From Pseudanabaena sp. Salubria-1 (GTDB lineage Bacteria; Cyanobacteriota; Cyanobacteriia; Pseudanabaenales; Pseudanabaenaceae): 64,000 bases of DNA. The position numbers and the translations under genes were made by a program. This document shows, in pieces, positions 27,015 through 35,490 of the stretch. The DNA lies in the NCBI GenBank assembly GCA_023336205.1, contig JALQCR010000001.1, positions 186,001-250,000 on the forward strand. Reading direction: 5' to 3'. The notes beneath the pieces were generated by a model. That model searched no databases. It saw nothing but the letters and a program-made list of their open reading frames with translations, and was not told where the DNA came from. Every line of letters starts with the position of its first letter. The stretch's first letter is position 1.

Positions 27015-27641
27015 GCGGGGCAATGCATTTAATAGCTCCTCAGCAATGATTTCAGCCATAATGCTAGACATTTTGGGGAGCAAAATTTCATTGGTGCGTT
27101 TCATCGAGTCACCTATAACCTGAGGCAGGACAGCGATCGCCTTTTTGCCAGTTGCCGAATTATAAAAGCCAATGATGTCTCTCAATTCAGAGGTCGTAAA
27201 ATACTTGTCGTAAATTGGATAGGACACCTCATCGATCAATTGGTTGACATCAATTTTTTTGATCACGCGATCGCGATATTTGCCTGCCATCCGTGAAACA
27301 ATGTCGGTCAATTTCTTTTGAACTTCTGGGCTATCGCTGTCGAGCGCGGGAGCATTTTTGAGAATAGTCGATACTAATTTGGGTAATTCGGCTCTTACCA
27401 TCTCATCCATGATTTGTTGGGCATTTTTGCTGGATTCGGTAATTTCTAATAGCTCTTTGATCAAAGCTCGTTTTTCTTGGGAAATTACTGGCGAACTCGT
27501 TTTTGTGGGCTGGGATGCATCACTGCTCTCTTGATGAGTCTGCGCGATCGCTTGATTAAAAGCAGGTAAGACTAAGGTAGCTGTGAGCAATGAAGATAAT
27601 GTAACAGTTGTAAAAACACTTTCTAGCTTAGGGTTTCGCAT
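27003..27641 (-). CDS. DUF2059 protein, secreted; last codons supplied by an IS
   Basis: A 212-residue protein with a signal peptide (TVTLSSLLTATLVLPAFNQAIAQ) and a DUF2059 domain: IKELLEITESSKNAQQIMDEM, then YDKYFTTSELRDIIGFYNSATGKKAI and LPQVIGDSMKR. The native end was probably LPRK followed by TAA; the ISKra4 element changed it to LPRGCN with a stop inside the IS, so the protein is essentially intact. The stop of the CCB-like gene is 4 nt upstream, suggesting an operon. Confidence 0.85.
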   Translation of the reverse strand: MRNPKLESVFTTVTLSSLLTATLVLPAFNQAIAQTHQESSDASQPTKTSSPVISQEKRALIKELLEITESSKNAQQIMDEMVRAELPKLVSTILKNAPALDSDSPEVQKKLTDIVSRMAGKYRDRVIKKIDVNQLIDEVSYPIYDKYFTTSELRDIIGFYNSATGKKAIAVLPQVIGDSMKRTNEILLPKMSSIMAEIIAEELLNALPRGCN

Positions 27642-27645
27642 AATT

Positions 27646-28284
27646 TTATGAGGATATTTTTTCGAGATTATAGGTGAGTTTGTCAGCGATCGCCGTTACC
27701 CAATTTTCATCTTGCTTAGTATAGCTACGGGGAATATTTGCTCCTAAAACCATGACTCCTTTTTCGCCTAGAGGTTGCACGATCACACCCTGAGTATTTT
27801 CGGGGAGATAGTCAAACTCCACCCGCCCAGGATAAAGCTCTAGTTTGACCAGATAAATTGGCTTTTGGGTTTTCATTACCCGCTCAGCGATCGTGCCGAT
27901 ATTTACCTGATTGCTCTTGCCTAAAATGCCTCTGCGGAGAATAGTTTGGCTATCATAATAAACTGCCACCACTTTAGTCACAGTATTGGTCAGCAAAATA
28001 TGGGATGCCCAAGCCAGTTCAGTTTTGATCGCATCAGGCAGCTCTTCATCAATTTCTAAACCTTCTTCGCCAATTAAGGTCACTGCATCAGGAGGTTTTG
28101 GCTGAGCTTGTTGCCACAGTAGACCTACCAAAATCAAAACCGCGCTCAACAAAACCCCCAAAGCATCAGCTCGTGACTGACTGTTCGTAAGATTTGCCGT
28201 CACCATACGATTAGCTAATAGCGCCACACCGCCCAATCCCCCCACCACAAGAGGCAAATATCGAATCATCATATCTAAATCCAT
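27646..28284 (-). CDS. Complex C (cytochrome b6f) cofactor assembly subunit B, CCB2/CCB4-like
   Basis: A 212-residue protein with two N-terminal membrane segments (LPLVVGGLGGVALLANRM and ALGVLLSAVLILVGLLW) and a soluble GAF-like domain (LAWASHILLTNTVTKVVAVYYD, QPLGEKGVMVLGANIPRSYTKQDENWVTAIADKL). This layout matches the cyanobacterial proteins related to chloroplast CCB2/CCB4, needed to attach heme ci to cytochrome b6. The assignment is by recall of the family. The gene starts at the edge of a 29-bp-stem palindrome. Confidence 0.75.
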   Translation of the reverse strand: MDLDMMIRYLPLVVGGLGGVALLANRMVTANLTNSQSRADALGVLLSAVLILVGLLWQQAQPKPPDAVTLIGEEGLEIDEELPDAIKTELAWASHILLTNTVTKVVAVYYDSQTILRRGILGKSNQVNIGTIAERVMKTQKPIYLVKLELYPGRVEFDYLPENTQGVIVQPLGEKGVMVLGANIPRSYTKQDENWVTAIADKLTYNLEKISS

Positions 28285-28344
28285 TTAAAGCCAATAAAAT
28301 CAGAGGTGATGCTTTGCATCACCTCTGATTTTATTGGCTTTAAA
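28284..28344. repeat. 61-bp palindrome covering a stop and a start codon
   Basis: The arms 28284-28312 and 28316-28344 (29 bp) are perfect around TTT, with core GATGCTTTGCATC. The left end touches the ATG of the CCB-like gene and the right arm contains the stop of the upstream Uma2 gene, so the palindrome fills the whole intergenic space. Confidence 0.8.
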
Positions 28345-28897
28345 ACATTTCTTGCCATGAAAAACTGATATCGGGAAAGGCAAGCATAAAAAAATTATCA
28401 TCTTTTTCATAACGCTGCATTTTCTTATATCCCTTTGCCGCAGGCTGCGAATATCCGAAAATTACTTGCTCATTTACATCGAACAACCACATTTCGGGAA
28501 TTCCCGCCGCCGCATACAGTGGCATCTTGACTTCGCGATCATACGCGATCGTGCTGTCTGCGACCTCAATAATCAACAGAATATCAGCAGGTGTCGGCAA
28601 AGCCTCCGCGTAAAAATCATCACGAGGCTTTAGAATAGCAAAATCAGGCTGAGGCTCTGAACCATCATCTAAACGAATTGAATTTTGAACGGAAACTAAA
28701 ACAAGATCGTCCAGTTTTTTTTGCAACAGCTTGGTTACACGAATGACACATGCCGCGTGTTTTCTGCCAATTGGTGACATTTCTGTAATTTCTCCATTGA
28801 TTAACTCTAAGCGATCGCCATGCCCAAAAACACCAGCTTCATGCATGAGGTGATATTGCTGCGTGGTGAATTTGTGGGTGAGTAGTTGACCTGCCAT
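28340..28897 (-). CDS. Uma2-family (DUF820) putative endonuclease
   Basis: A 185-residue protein with the standard motif order of Uma2: FTTQQYHLMHEAGVFGHGDRLELINGEI, HAACVIRVTKLL, SIRLDDGSEPQPDFAILKP (metal-binding Asp) and LLIIEVADSTIAYDREVKMPLYAAAGIPEMWLFDV (E...YD...K). This is a PD-(D/E)xK-like fold that is greatly expanded in cyanobacteria; the target is unknown. Length is normal. A second Uma2 gene lies at 45220. Confidence 0.92.
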   Translation of the reverse strand: MAGQLLTHKFTTQQYHLMHEAGVFGHGDRLELINGEITEMSPIGRKHAACVIRVTKLLQKKLDDLVLVSVQNSIRLDDGSEPQPDFAILKPRDDFYAEALPTPADILLIIEVADSTIAYDREVKMPLYAAAGIPEMWLFDVNEQVIFGYSQPAAKGYKKMQRYEKDDNFFMLAFPDISFSWQEMF

Positions 28898-28998
28898 AGA
28901 ATTAATGCTCCTGACGATAAATACACTTCCTATAAGTTAGCATTTCGGCTAAAAGCCCTCTAGAGCTATAATTTAGATGTTATTTGACTAAAAATATA

Positions 28999-31797
28999 AT
29001 GTCAAACGTAATGTCAAACCAAAATCCTGAACAAATCGCGAGAGATCAAATCGACAGTATGTTGATTTTAGCTGGGTGGGTGGTGCAGTCAAAGAACAAG
29101 GTGAATCTCGCGGCGAATAAAGGGGTGGCGGTTAGGGAATATCAGACTGATGCGGGAATTGCGGATTATGCGTTGTTTGTGGATAAGAAACCCGTTGGCA
29201 TCATTGAGGCTAAGCGCGAAGAAGCAGGGGAACAACTCACCGCCCATGAGGAGCAGTCGAAGTATTATGCAGTCAGCAAACTGAAGTATTTAAAGAATGA
29301 TCCTCTGCCCTTCGTTTATGAAAGTACGGGCGCTTTAACCAGATTTACAGACTATCGCGATCCGAAACCCCGATCGCGTCCAGTTTTTCACTTTCATCGA
29401 CCTGAAACTTTAGCGGAATGGATTTTACAACCTGAAACTTTGCGATCGCGCTTAAATAAAATCCCTGAATTAGATCCAGCAGGTTTGCGTCCTGCTCAGA
29501 TTAAGGCGATCGCTAATCTGGAAGCATCATTTAAAGCCAATCGCCCCAGAGCCTTGATCCAAATGGCAACGGGTGCGGGTAAGACCTTTACGGCTTGTAC
29601 GTTTGTGTATCGGTTATTGAAGTTTGCTAGAGCCAAGCGAATTTTATTTTTAGTGGATACGAAGAATTTGGGAGAACAGGCGGAACAGGAGTTTTTGAAA
29701 TATCAGCCGACTGATGACAATCGCAAGTTTACTGAGCTTTATAATGTGCAGCGTTTGAGTTCTAGCTATATTGCCTCTGATAGTCAGGTTTGTATTTCCA
29801 CAATTCAGCGACTCTATTCCATTTTGCAAGGGAAGGAATTGGAGGAATCTGCCGAAGAGACCAATCCTAATGAATCGGTTTGGCAGAAAAAAGAACCTCT
29901 GCCCGTAAGCTATTCGATTAAGAACTTTATCGAACAGTTCGATTTCATCATTATCGATGAATGTCATCGCTCCATTTATAACGTTTGGCAGCAGGTGTTG
30001 GAATATTACGATGCTTTTTTGATTGGGCTGACGGCTACGCCTGATAAACGCACTTTTGGCTTTTTTAATCAAAATGTGGTCAGCGAATACACCTACGAAG
30101 AGTCGATCGCAGATGGGGTGAATGTGCCTTATAACGTCTATACGATTGAGACGGAAATTACGAAAAACGGCGCAAAACTGAAGGCGGAGCAGTATATCGA
30201 TAAACGCGAGAAGCTCTCTCGAAAAAAGCGCTGGGATCGGCTGGATGAAGATTACGAATATAAGCCAAGTAAGCTTGATAAGGATGTGGTCAATCCCAAT
30301 CAAATTCGGTTGATTATTCAGGAATTTAAACGCGCATTAAAAGCCGATATTTTCCCCGATCGCATTGAGGCTAATGGTGAGTACGAAGTTCCGAAAACGC
30401 TGATTTTTGCGAAGACGGATAGTCATGCTGAAGATATTATTGCGATCGTGCGTGAGGAATTTGGTGAGGGTAATGAGTTCTGTAAAAAGGTGACGTATAA
30501 CGCTGAAGACCCAAAATCAGTATTAAATCGATTCCGTAATTCATGGAATCCTCGCATTGCGGTAACGGTAGACATGATCGCCACGGGAACTGATGTGAAA
30601 CCCTTGGAAGTGTTGCTGTTTATGCGCGATGTCAAAAGTGTGAACTATTTTGAACAAATGAAGGGAAGAGGAACGAGGACGATCGCTTTTGACGATTTGC
30701 AAAGGGTGACGCGCACGGCTAAGTATACCAAAACCCATTTTGTGATTGTCGATGCTGTCGGCGCGATCAAGTCCAAGAAGACCGATAGCCGACCCTTGGA
30801 GCGTAAGCCGAGCGTGCCGCTCAAGGATTTGTTAAATGCTGTGGCAATCGGGGCGCAGGATGAGGATTTGTTTTTGACTTTGGCAAATCGGTTGCTGCGT
30901 CTGGATAAACAATTAACGGAACCTGAGCAGATGAAGTTTGCAGAATTGTCAGGTGGAAAGCATATCAACGCGGTGGTTAAGGACTTATTGAGTGCCTTCG
31001 ATCCTGATGCGATCGCCGAAAAGACTACGGCTTTGGTCAATGAGATTGCAGTGGGCGATCGCAATCCTGCATTAGAAGAGTCAGCCCAAAAACAAGCTCA
31101 GTCTGAGTTAGCTGATCTTGCCTCAGCAAATTTCAATGGCGAGTTGAATACCTATATTGATAATTTGCGGAAGGTGCATGAGCAGATTATCGACACGATC
31201 AATCAGGATCGGATTTTGAAGTCAGAGTTTGATGCTTTTTCGACGGAGAAAGCGGAGTCGGTGGTACAGGATTTTGCGGAATATATTGCGGCAAATAAGG
31301 ATGAAATCACGGCTCTGAGTTTGTTTTATGGGCAGCCCTATCAACGGCGGGAGTTGACTTTTAAGATGATCAAGGAAGTTTTGGAAAAGCTGAAATTAGA
31401 TAAGCCGATGCTTGCGCCTGTGTATGTGTGGGAGGCTTACGCGCAGTTGGAAGGATTGCGTGTTGATAGCCCCAAGAATGAGTTAGTGGCGCTGGTGTCT
31501 TTGATTAGGAGAGTGACGGGCTTGGATCAGAGTTTGACCGCCTATGACAAGACGGTGGACAAAAATTTTCAAACTTGGGTGTTTGGGAAGCAGGCGGGTG
31601 CGTTGAAGTTTACGGAGGAGCAGATGAGTTGGTTAAGGATGTTGAAGGATCATGTGGTGATGAGTTTTCATGTGGAGTTGGATGATCTGGACTATACGCC
31701 GTTCGATCGCGAGGGTGGCAGAGGTCGGATGTATCAGCTTTTTGGTGATCGCATGGGCGAGATTATCGAGGAGTTAAATGAGGCGCTGGCGGCTTAG
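28999..31797 (+). CDS. hsdR: Type I restriction enzyme, R subunit (EcoEI-like)
   Basis: About 930 residues from ATG 28999 (another ATG follows at 29011). The N-terminal nuclease domain has DYALFVDKKPVGIIEAKRE (D...ExK, about 57-72). The motor has Walker A MATGAGKTFTA (~190), the DECH box IIIDECHRS (~319), and motif VI in YFEQMKGRGTR. The C-terminal part carries the EcoEI-type domain that binds the methylase. With HsdM and HsdS it would cut unmethylated foreign DNA. The HsdS gene is broken, so restriction may be off. It is first in a locus with hsdS and hsdM. Confidence 0.95.
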   Translation: MSNVMSNQNPEQIARDQIDSMLILAGWVVQSKNKVNLAANKGVAVREYQTDAGIADYALFVDKKPVGIIEAKREEAGEQLTAHEEQSKYYAVSKLKYLKNDPLPFVYESTGALTRFTDYRDPKPRSRPVFHFHRPETLAEWILQPETLRSRLNKIPELDPAGLRPAQIKAIANLEASFKANRPRALIQMATGAGKTFTACTFVYRLLKFARAKRILFLVDTKNLGEQAEQEFLKYQPTDDNRKFTELYNVQRLSSSYIASDSQVCISTIQRLYSILQGKELEESAEETNPNESVWQKKEPLPVSYSIKNFIEQFDFIIIDECHRSIYNVWQQVLEYYDAFLIGLTATPDKRTFGFFNQNVVSEYTYEESIADGVNVPYNVYTIETEITKNGAKLKAEQYIDKREKLSRKKRWDRLDEDYEYKPSKLDKDVVNPNQIRLIIQEFKRALKADIFPDRIEANGEYEVPKTLIFAKTDSHAEDIIAIVREEFGEGNEFCKKVTYNAEDPKSVLNRFRNSWNPRIAVTVDMIATGTDVKPLEVLLFMRDVKSVNYFEQMKGRGTRTIAFDDLQRVTRTAKYTKTHFVIVDAVGAIKSKKTDSRPLERKPSVPLKDLLNAVAIGAQDEDLFLTLANRLLRLDKQLTEPEQMKFAELSGGKHINAVVKDLLSAFDPDAIAEKTTALVNEIAVGDRNPALEESAQKQAQSELADLASANFNGELNTYIDNLRKVHEQIIDTINQDRILKSEFDAFSTEKAESVVQDFAEYIAANKDEITALSLFYGQPYQRRELTFKMIKEVLEKLKLDKPMLAPVYVWEAYAQLEGLRVDSPKNELVALVSLIRRVTGLDQSLTAYDKTVDKNFQTWVFGKQAGALKFTEEQMSWLRMLKDHVVMSFHVELDDLDYTPFDREGGRGRMYQLFGDRMGEIIEELNEALAA

Positions 31798-31889
31798 TTA
31801 CATTTTGCTAACTCATGATCTTCAGGTGAGTAATATGGTTTGGTTGGTTTATTGTTTTATAATGAATGTATTTAGTGAGGAGGTTAGGG

Positions 31890-32129
31890 ATGTTAGCGAA
31901 AGAACAAGCTAGAGGGACTGCTAATGAGCTATTCCGACTTCATTTAAAAAATTATCCTTTATGGGATAATTCATCGCGAATTAACTTAGCACAAAAATTT
32001 TTAGAAAAAAGACGTAATCGGCTAGCGCAAATGACAGTATCGGAAATGCAAGATGCTGAGGTTGCTTTTGATAGATTTAAGGTAAGCATTGATAGCGATC
32101 GCGCTGTGGATGCCAAGCTTTATCTATGA
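31890..32129 (+). CDS. Putative antitoxin of a PIN-toxin pair
   Basis: 79 residues from ATG 31890, preceded by GGAGG. A longer frame starts at 31866 but lacks this ribosome-binding site. The protein (MLAKEQARGTANELFRLHLKNYPLWDN, then FDRFKVSIDSD) is small and helical; its stop overlaps the start of the PIN-domain gene by 4 nt, the usual arrangement of type II toxin-antitoxin pairs. Its own family was not recognised. Confidence 0.6.
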   Translation: MLAKEQARGTANELFRLHLKNYPLWDNSSRINLAQKFLEKRRNRLAQMTVSEMQDAEVAFDRFKVSIDSDRAVDAKLYL

Positions 32130-32596
32130 TTGTATTTCTCGATTCTGGTGTAATTGGCATATTGTCCAATCCCAATAAGAATAATCAGGTTATTGCGTGT
32201 GAGAATTGGCTGTATAGTTTGTTAGCAAAGAGTGTATATGTTGTCAGTTCAGATATTTGTGATTATGAGGTAAGACGTAATTTAGTGCTTGAGGCGATGC
32301 GTTTTGAGCGGCGATCGCATTCGTTAACTGCTCTAGATGAGTTGCATGAATTTGTTGAATTTATATCAGTTTCTCCGCAAGTGTTGGGCAAGGCTGCGGA
32401 TATTTGGGCAAGATCACGTTTACAGGGGCAACCAATGTCAAATTTGACTGGTATTGATGTTGATGCGATTGTTTGCGATCATTGGCAATTATTACGAGAT
32501 GAGTTTCCTAGTCGTTATGTGGTGGTAGCGACAACTAATGTCCGTCATTTGTCGTTGTTTACTGAGGCTTTTGAGTGGCAAGATATTCAGCTATAG
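32126..32596 (+). CDS. PIN-domain toxin candidate (VapC-like)
   Basis: 156 residues with a PIN-type acid pattern: D in MIVFLDSGVIG, E in CDYEVRRNLVLEA, D in LTGIDVDAIVCDHW and N/D region VVATTNVRHLSLF. PIN proteins are Mg-dependent RNases that cut tRNA or rRNA when not held by the antitoxin, here the overlapping upstream gene. It sits between hsdR and hsdS, a position where accessory toxin-antitoxin pairs are often found. Confidence 0.7.
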   Translation: MIVFLDSGVIGILSNPNKNNQVIACENWLYSLLAKSVYVVSSDICDYEVRRNLVLEAMRFERRSHSLTALDELHEFVEFISVSPQVLGKAADIWARSRLQGQPMSNLTGIDVDAIVCDHWQLLRDEFPSRYVVVATTNVRHLSLFTEAFEWQDIQL

Positions 32597-32642
32597 GCAA
32601 ATCTATTATTTTGAAGATTTTGGGCGATAAGTTAGGTTATTG

Positions 32643-34137
32643 ATGATGAGAGAAGATTGGATTGAGGTTAAATTGGGGGAGATTTGCGATTTAAAAAATG
32701 GATTTGCTTTTAAGTCTAAAGATTATGTGGAAATTTCTGAAACTATGAATTTCAGAATGAGTCAAATTCGACCTAATGGAAAAATCGATCTTGACCATAA
32801 TCCCAAATATTTGCCCGATGAGTATGCCTCTTCATATTCTGATTACCTTTTAGAGAATGGTGACATAGTAATTGCTATGACAGACATGGCTTCTGATACC
32901 AAAATAGGCTCTTCTGGGTTCATGGGGATAAGCACAGCTAATAGTAATCAGAATCCTCTCGGAGCAACAGTTACAGCCCTACCATGTCGCCAATAATTGT
33001 ATCGATACTGTACCATTTACCCCTCAAACCCAGATGAGCCCCAAAATATTAGGAGTGCCAACAATTGTTAAACAAGACAAAAGAAAACTTTTGTTAAATC
33101 AGCGAGTAGGAAAATTATTTAACTTAAATACTAATTGTGTTTATATTCCTTACTTGAGGTACATAATCACCAGCCCCCAAATTTATAGCTATTATAAAAA
33201 GCTGGGGAAAGGAGGAGTCCAAATTAATTTAAGCAAAGATGACATTTTAAATGCAAAACTTCCTCTTGCGCCACTGCCTGAACAAAGGGCGATCGCTTCA
33301 AAAATCGAGCAACTATTCAGCGAACTAGACAACGGCATAGCCAACCTCAAAACCGCCAAATCCAAACTAGAAATCTACCGCCAAGCCATCCTAAAACAAG
33401 CATTTGAAGGAAAATTAACAAATCCTAAAAATAAACTTGAAGACGATCTACCTAGTGGTGGAACATTAAAGAGAATAAATAGTTTATGTGAGGTTGTTAG
33501 AGGAGGCTCTCCAAGACCTGCTGGTGATCTTCGATATTATGAAGGAAATATTCCATTTTTAAAAGTTGCCGATATTACTAGAAATGAAGGTACATATCTC
33601 AATACTCATACATTCACTATTAAAGAAGCTGGACTTAAAAACACACGATATGTAGAAGCAAATACTCTTTTACTTTCAAATAGCGGTGCAACTCTTGGCG
33701 TTCCAAAGATTTGTACATTCCCAACAACTTTTAATGATGGCATTGCTGCATTTTTAGGTTTAGATAAAGATGATCTTGTCTACCATTATTACTTTTGGAT
33801 GAGTAAAACAAGAGAGTTAAGATCAATTAATCAAGGAGCAGCACAACCTAATTTAAATACTGGAATGATTGGAGCTTTTGAAATTCCAGTAGTTTCAAAA
33901 GCAGAACAAACCCAAATAGTCCAAGAAATCGAAACCCGTCTATCAGTCTGCGACAAACTTAACGAAGCGATCGAGCAAAGCCTAGAAAAAGCCCAAGCCC
34001 TACGACAAAGCATCCTCAAAAAAGCCTTTGAAGGCAAACTCCTCAGCCAAGACGAACTCCAAACCTGTCGCCAACAACCCGACTGGGAAACTGCTGCTAA
34101 ACTATTAGAAAGAGTTAAAAACAAGAAAAACAAATGA
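32643..34137 (+). pseudogene. hsdS: Type I restriction specificity subunit, broken by a MITE
   Basis: The ATG at 32643 (or 32646) opens the first target-recognition domain (WIEVKLGEICDLKNGFAFKS). The frame stops at 32996 inside a 134-bp insertion. Joining 32643-32906 to 33049-34137 gives 1353 nt, 450 residues, recreating TDMASDTKILGVPTIV, typical of HsdS. The two halves each end in a conserved helix (LPEQRAIASKIEQLFSELDNG and KAEQTQIVQEIETRL). The open frame 33034-34137 could yield a protein with the second recognition domain only. In the intact form it sets the DNA site of the HsdMS methylase. Confidence 0.92.
32907..33040. repeat. 134-bp MITE with ISL3-like ends, copy 1 (in hsdS)
   Basis: Imperfect inverted ends GGCTCTTCTGGGTT and GGCTCATCTGGGTTTGAGGGG, flanked by the 8-bp target repeat CCAAAATA (32899-32906 and 33041-33048). 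The ends closely match those of the ISL3 element at 42493-43738, and 8 bp is the ISL3 target length. No coding capacity. An identical copy is at 44479-44612. Confidence 0.9.
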
Positions 34138-35096
34138 ATAGTAACATCGAAATTTATCAAAGCCAAGACAACCAAATCGAGCTAAACGTCAAATTTGAAG
34201 CTGATACCGCTTGGTTAAATCAGTCTCAAATGGCAAATCTGTTTGCACAAACAAAACAAAACATCAGCCTTCACATCAACAACTGCTTCAAAGAGGGAGA
34301 ATTAGACGAAAATTCAGTTGTCAAGGATTCCTTGACAACTGCCACAGATGGCAAAAAATACAACACCAAATACTACAACCTTGATGTAATTATCTCAGTT
34401 GGCTATCGCGTCAAATCCAAACAAGGCACACAATTTCGCCAATGGGCAACCCAACGACTCAAAGATTACCTAGTCCAAGGCTATGCCATCAACCAAAAAC
34501 GACTAGAACAAAAAAATCAAGAAATTCAACACCTCAAAGACGGCATCAAAATTTTGAGCCGTGCCATAGAAGCAAAAACTGACAAATCAAACGAATTAGA
34601 ATACGAAATACTGAAAACCTTTGCCAAAGGACTCGAACTACTCGACAACTACGATCACGAAAAACTCGACCAAAAAGGCAACACCACCACAGACACAATC
34701 TATCCTGATTACGATGAATATATCGAACTGATCACAGAAATGTATTCAGACTTTGAATCAGACATTTTCGCCAAACCCAAAGACGACAGCTTCCATAGCT
34801 CCATCAATCAAATTAGACAAAGTTTCGGTGGTGAAGACCTCTACCCCACCCTCGAAGAAAAAGCCGCCAACTTACTTTATTTCATCGTCAAAAATCACTC
34901 ATTTATTGACGGTAATAAGCGCATCGGTGCAGCCTGTTTCTTATACTTCCTCCAACGCAATAACATCTTACTCAAAGGCAATAAACCAATTATCGATAAT
35001 GAAGCCCTAGCCACACTTACCCTCTTCATCGCATCCAGTAAAACTTCCGAAGCAGAAACAGTTAAACATTTGATTATCAGTATATTAAACGGATAA
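34134..35096 (+). CDS. RhuM-Fic fusion protein
   Basis: 320 residues. The N-terminal half is RhuM-like (WLNQSQMANLFAQTKQNISLHINNCF, then YYNLDVIISVGYRVKSKQGTQFRQWATQRLKDYL). After a coiled linker, the C-terminal half is a Fic/Doc domain with HSFIDGNKRIGAACFLYFL, matching HxFxDGNxRxG; Fic proteins transfer AMP or phosphate to proteins. The start overlaps the hsdS stop by 4 nt, so it belongs to the restriction operon. Such genes are common between hsd genes; whether it guards the system is inference. Confidence 0.88.
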   Translation: MNSNIEIYQSQDNQIELNVKFEADTAWLNQSQMANLFAQTKQNISLHINNCFKEGELDENSVVKDSLTTATDGKKYNTKYYNLDVIISVGYRVKSKQGTQFRQWATQRLKDYLVQGYAINQKRLEQKNQEIQHLKDGIKILSRAIEAKTDKSNELEYEILKTFAKGLELLDNYDHEKLDQKGNTTTDTIYPDYDEYIELITEMYSDFESDIFAKPKDDSFHSSINQIRQSFGGEDLYPTLEEKAANLLYFIVKNHSFIDGNKRIGAACFLYFLQRNNILLKGNKPIIDNEALATLTLFIASSKTSEAETVKHLIISILNG

Positions 35097-35098
35097 AA

Positions 35099-35290
35099 AT
35101 GACTAAAAAAATTCCTACTATCAGAGAATTACTCGATCAACTAGCTATTATTCAAGCAGAAGATCCCATCGAACTAGACGAAATTGAGAGAAGCGATCGC
35201 CATAATCCATTTCTTGACTATACCGAAACAATAGTTAACTCCGCCATAATTTCATCAACCGACCCTCGAAACACATCATCCCTTGCATAA
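35099..35290 (+). CDS. Small hypothetical protein, 63 aa
   Basis: Starts 2 nt after the RhuM-Fic stop and is co-directional with hsdM. The first ~43 residues are acidic and plausible (IPTIRELLDQLAIIQAEDPIELDEIERSD). The rest overlaps the antisense antitoxin-like gene at 35218-35439 and is likely not conserved. No family was recognised; it may be the remnant of a small gene. Confidence 0.35.
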   Translation: MTKKIPTIRELLDQLAIIQAEDPIELDEIERSDRHNPFLDYTETIVNSAIISSTDPRNTSSLA

Positions 35291-35439
35291 TCATCATTTG
35301 CTAGAGCAATATTACGAGCCATTTGATCGCAGCGCTTCTCTATTTGGTGTTTTCTGATTAGCTCCATCAAAGTCAACTGCTCATCATCTGACATCTCCTC
35401 AACTATTTCTAAAACAGTATCAAAGCTATAGGCGTTCAT
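35218..35439 (-). CDS. Orphan antitoxin-like protein
   Basis: About 73 residues from ATG 35439 (MNAYSFDTVLEIVEEMSDDEQLTLMELIRKHQIEKR); a longer frame starts at 35463. The sequence resembles a small cyanobacterial protein usually found upstream of RelE-like toxins, ending DDVFRGSVDEIMAEL. Here no toxin follows: the end overlaps the 3' part of the opposite-strand small gene. It is therefore a relic or an orphan antitoxin. Confidence 0.55.
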   Translation of the reverse strand: MNAYSFDTVLEIVEEMSDDEQLTLMELIRKHQIEKRCDQMARNIALANDDYARDDVFRGSVDEIMAELTIVSV

Positions 35440-35490
35440 ATTTGTTGTTAGATAAGCATACACATATCATTTTATAAGAATCTCCCCCCA

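Noticed and set aside
33034..34137. Complete second hsdS gene
   Set aside because: It begins within the MITE and its first residues after the target repeat continue the upstream fragment; it is the 3' part of one gene.
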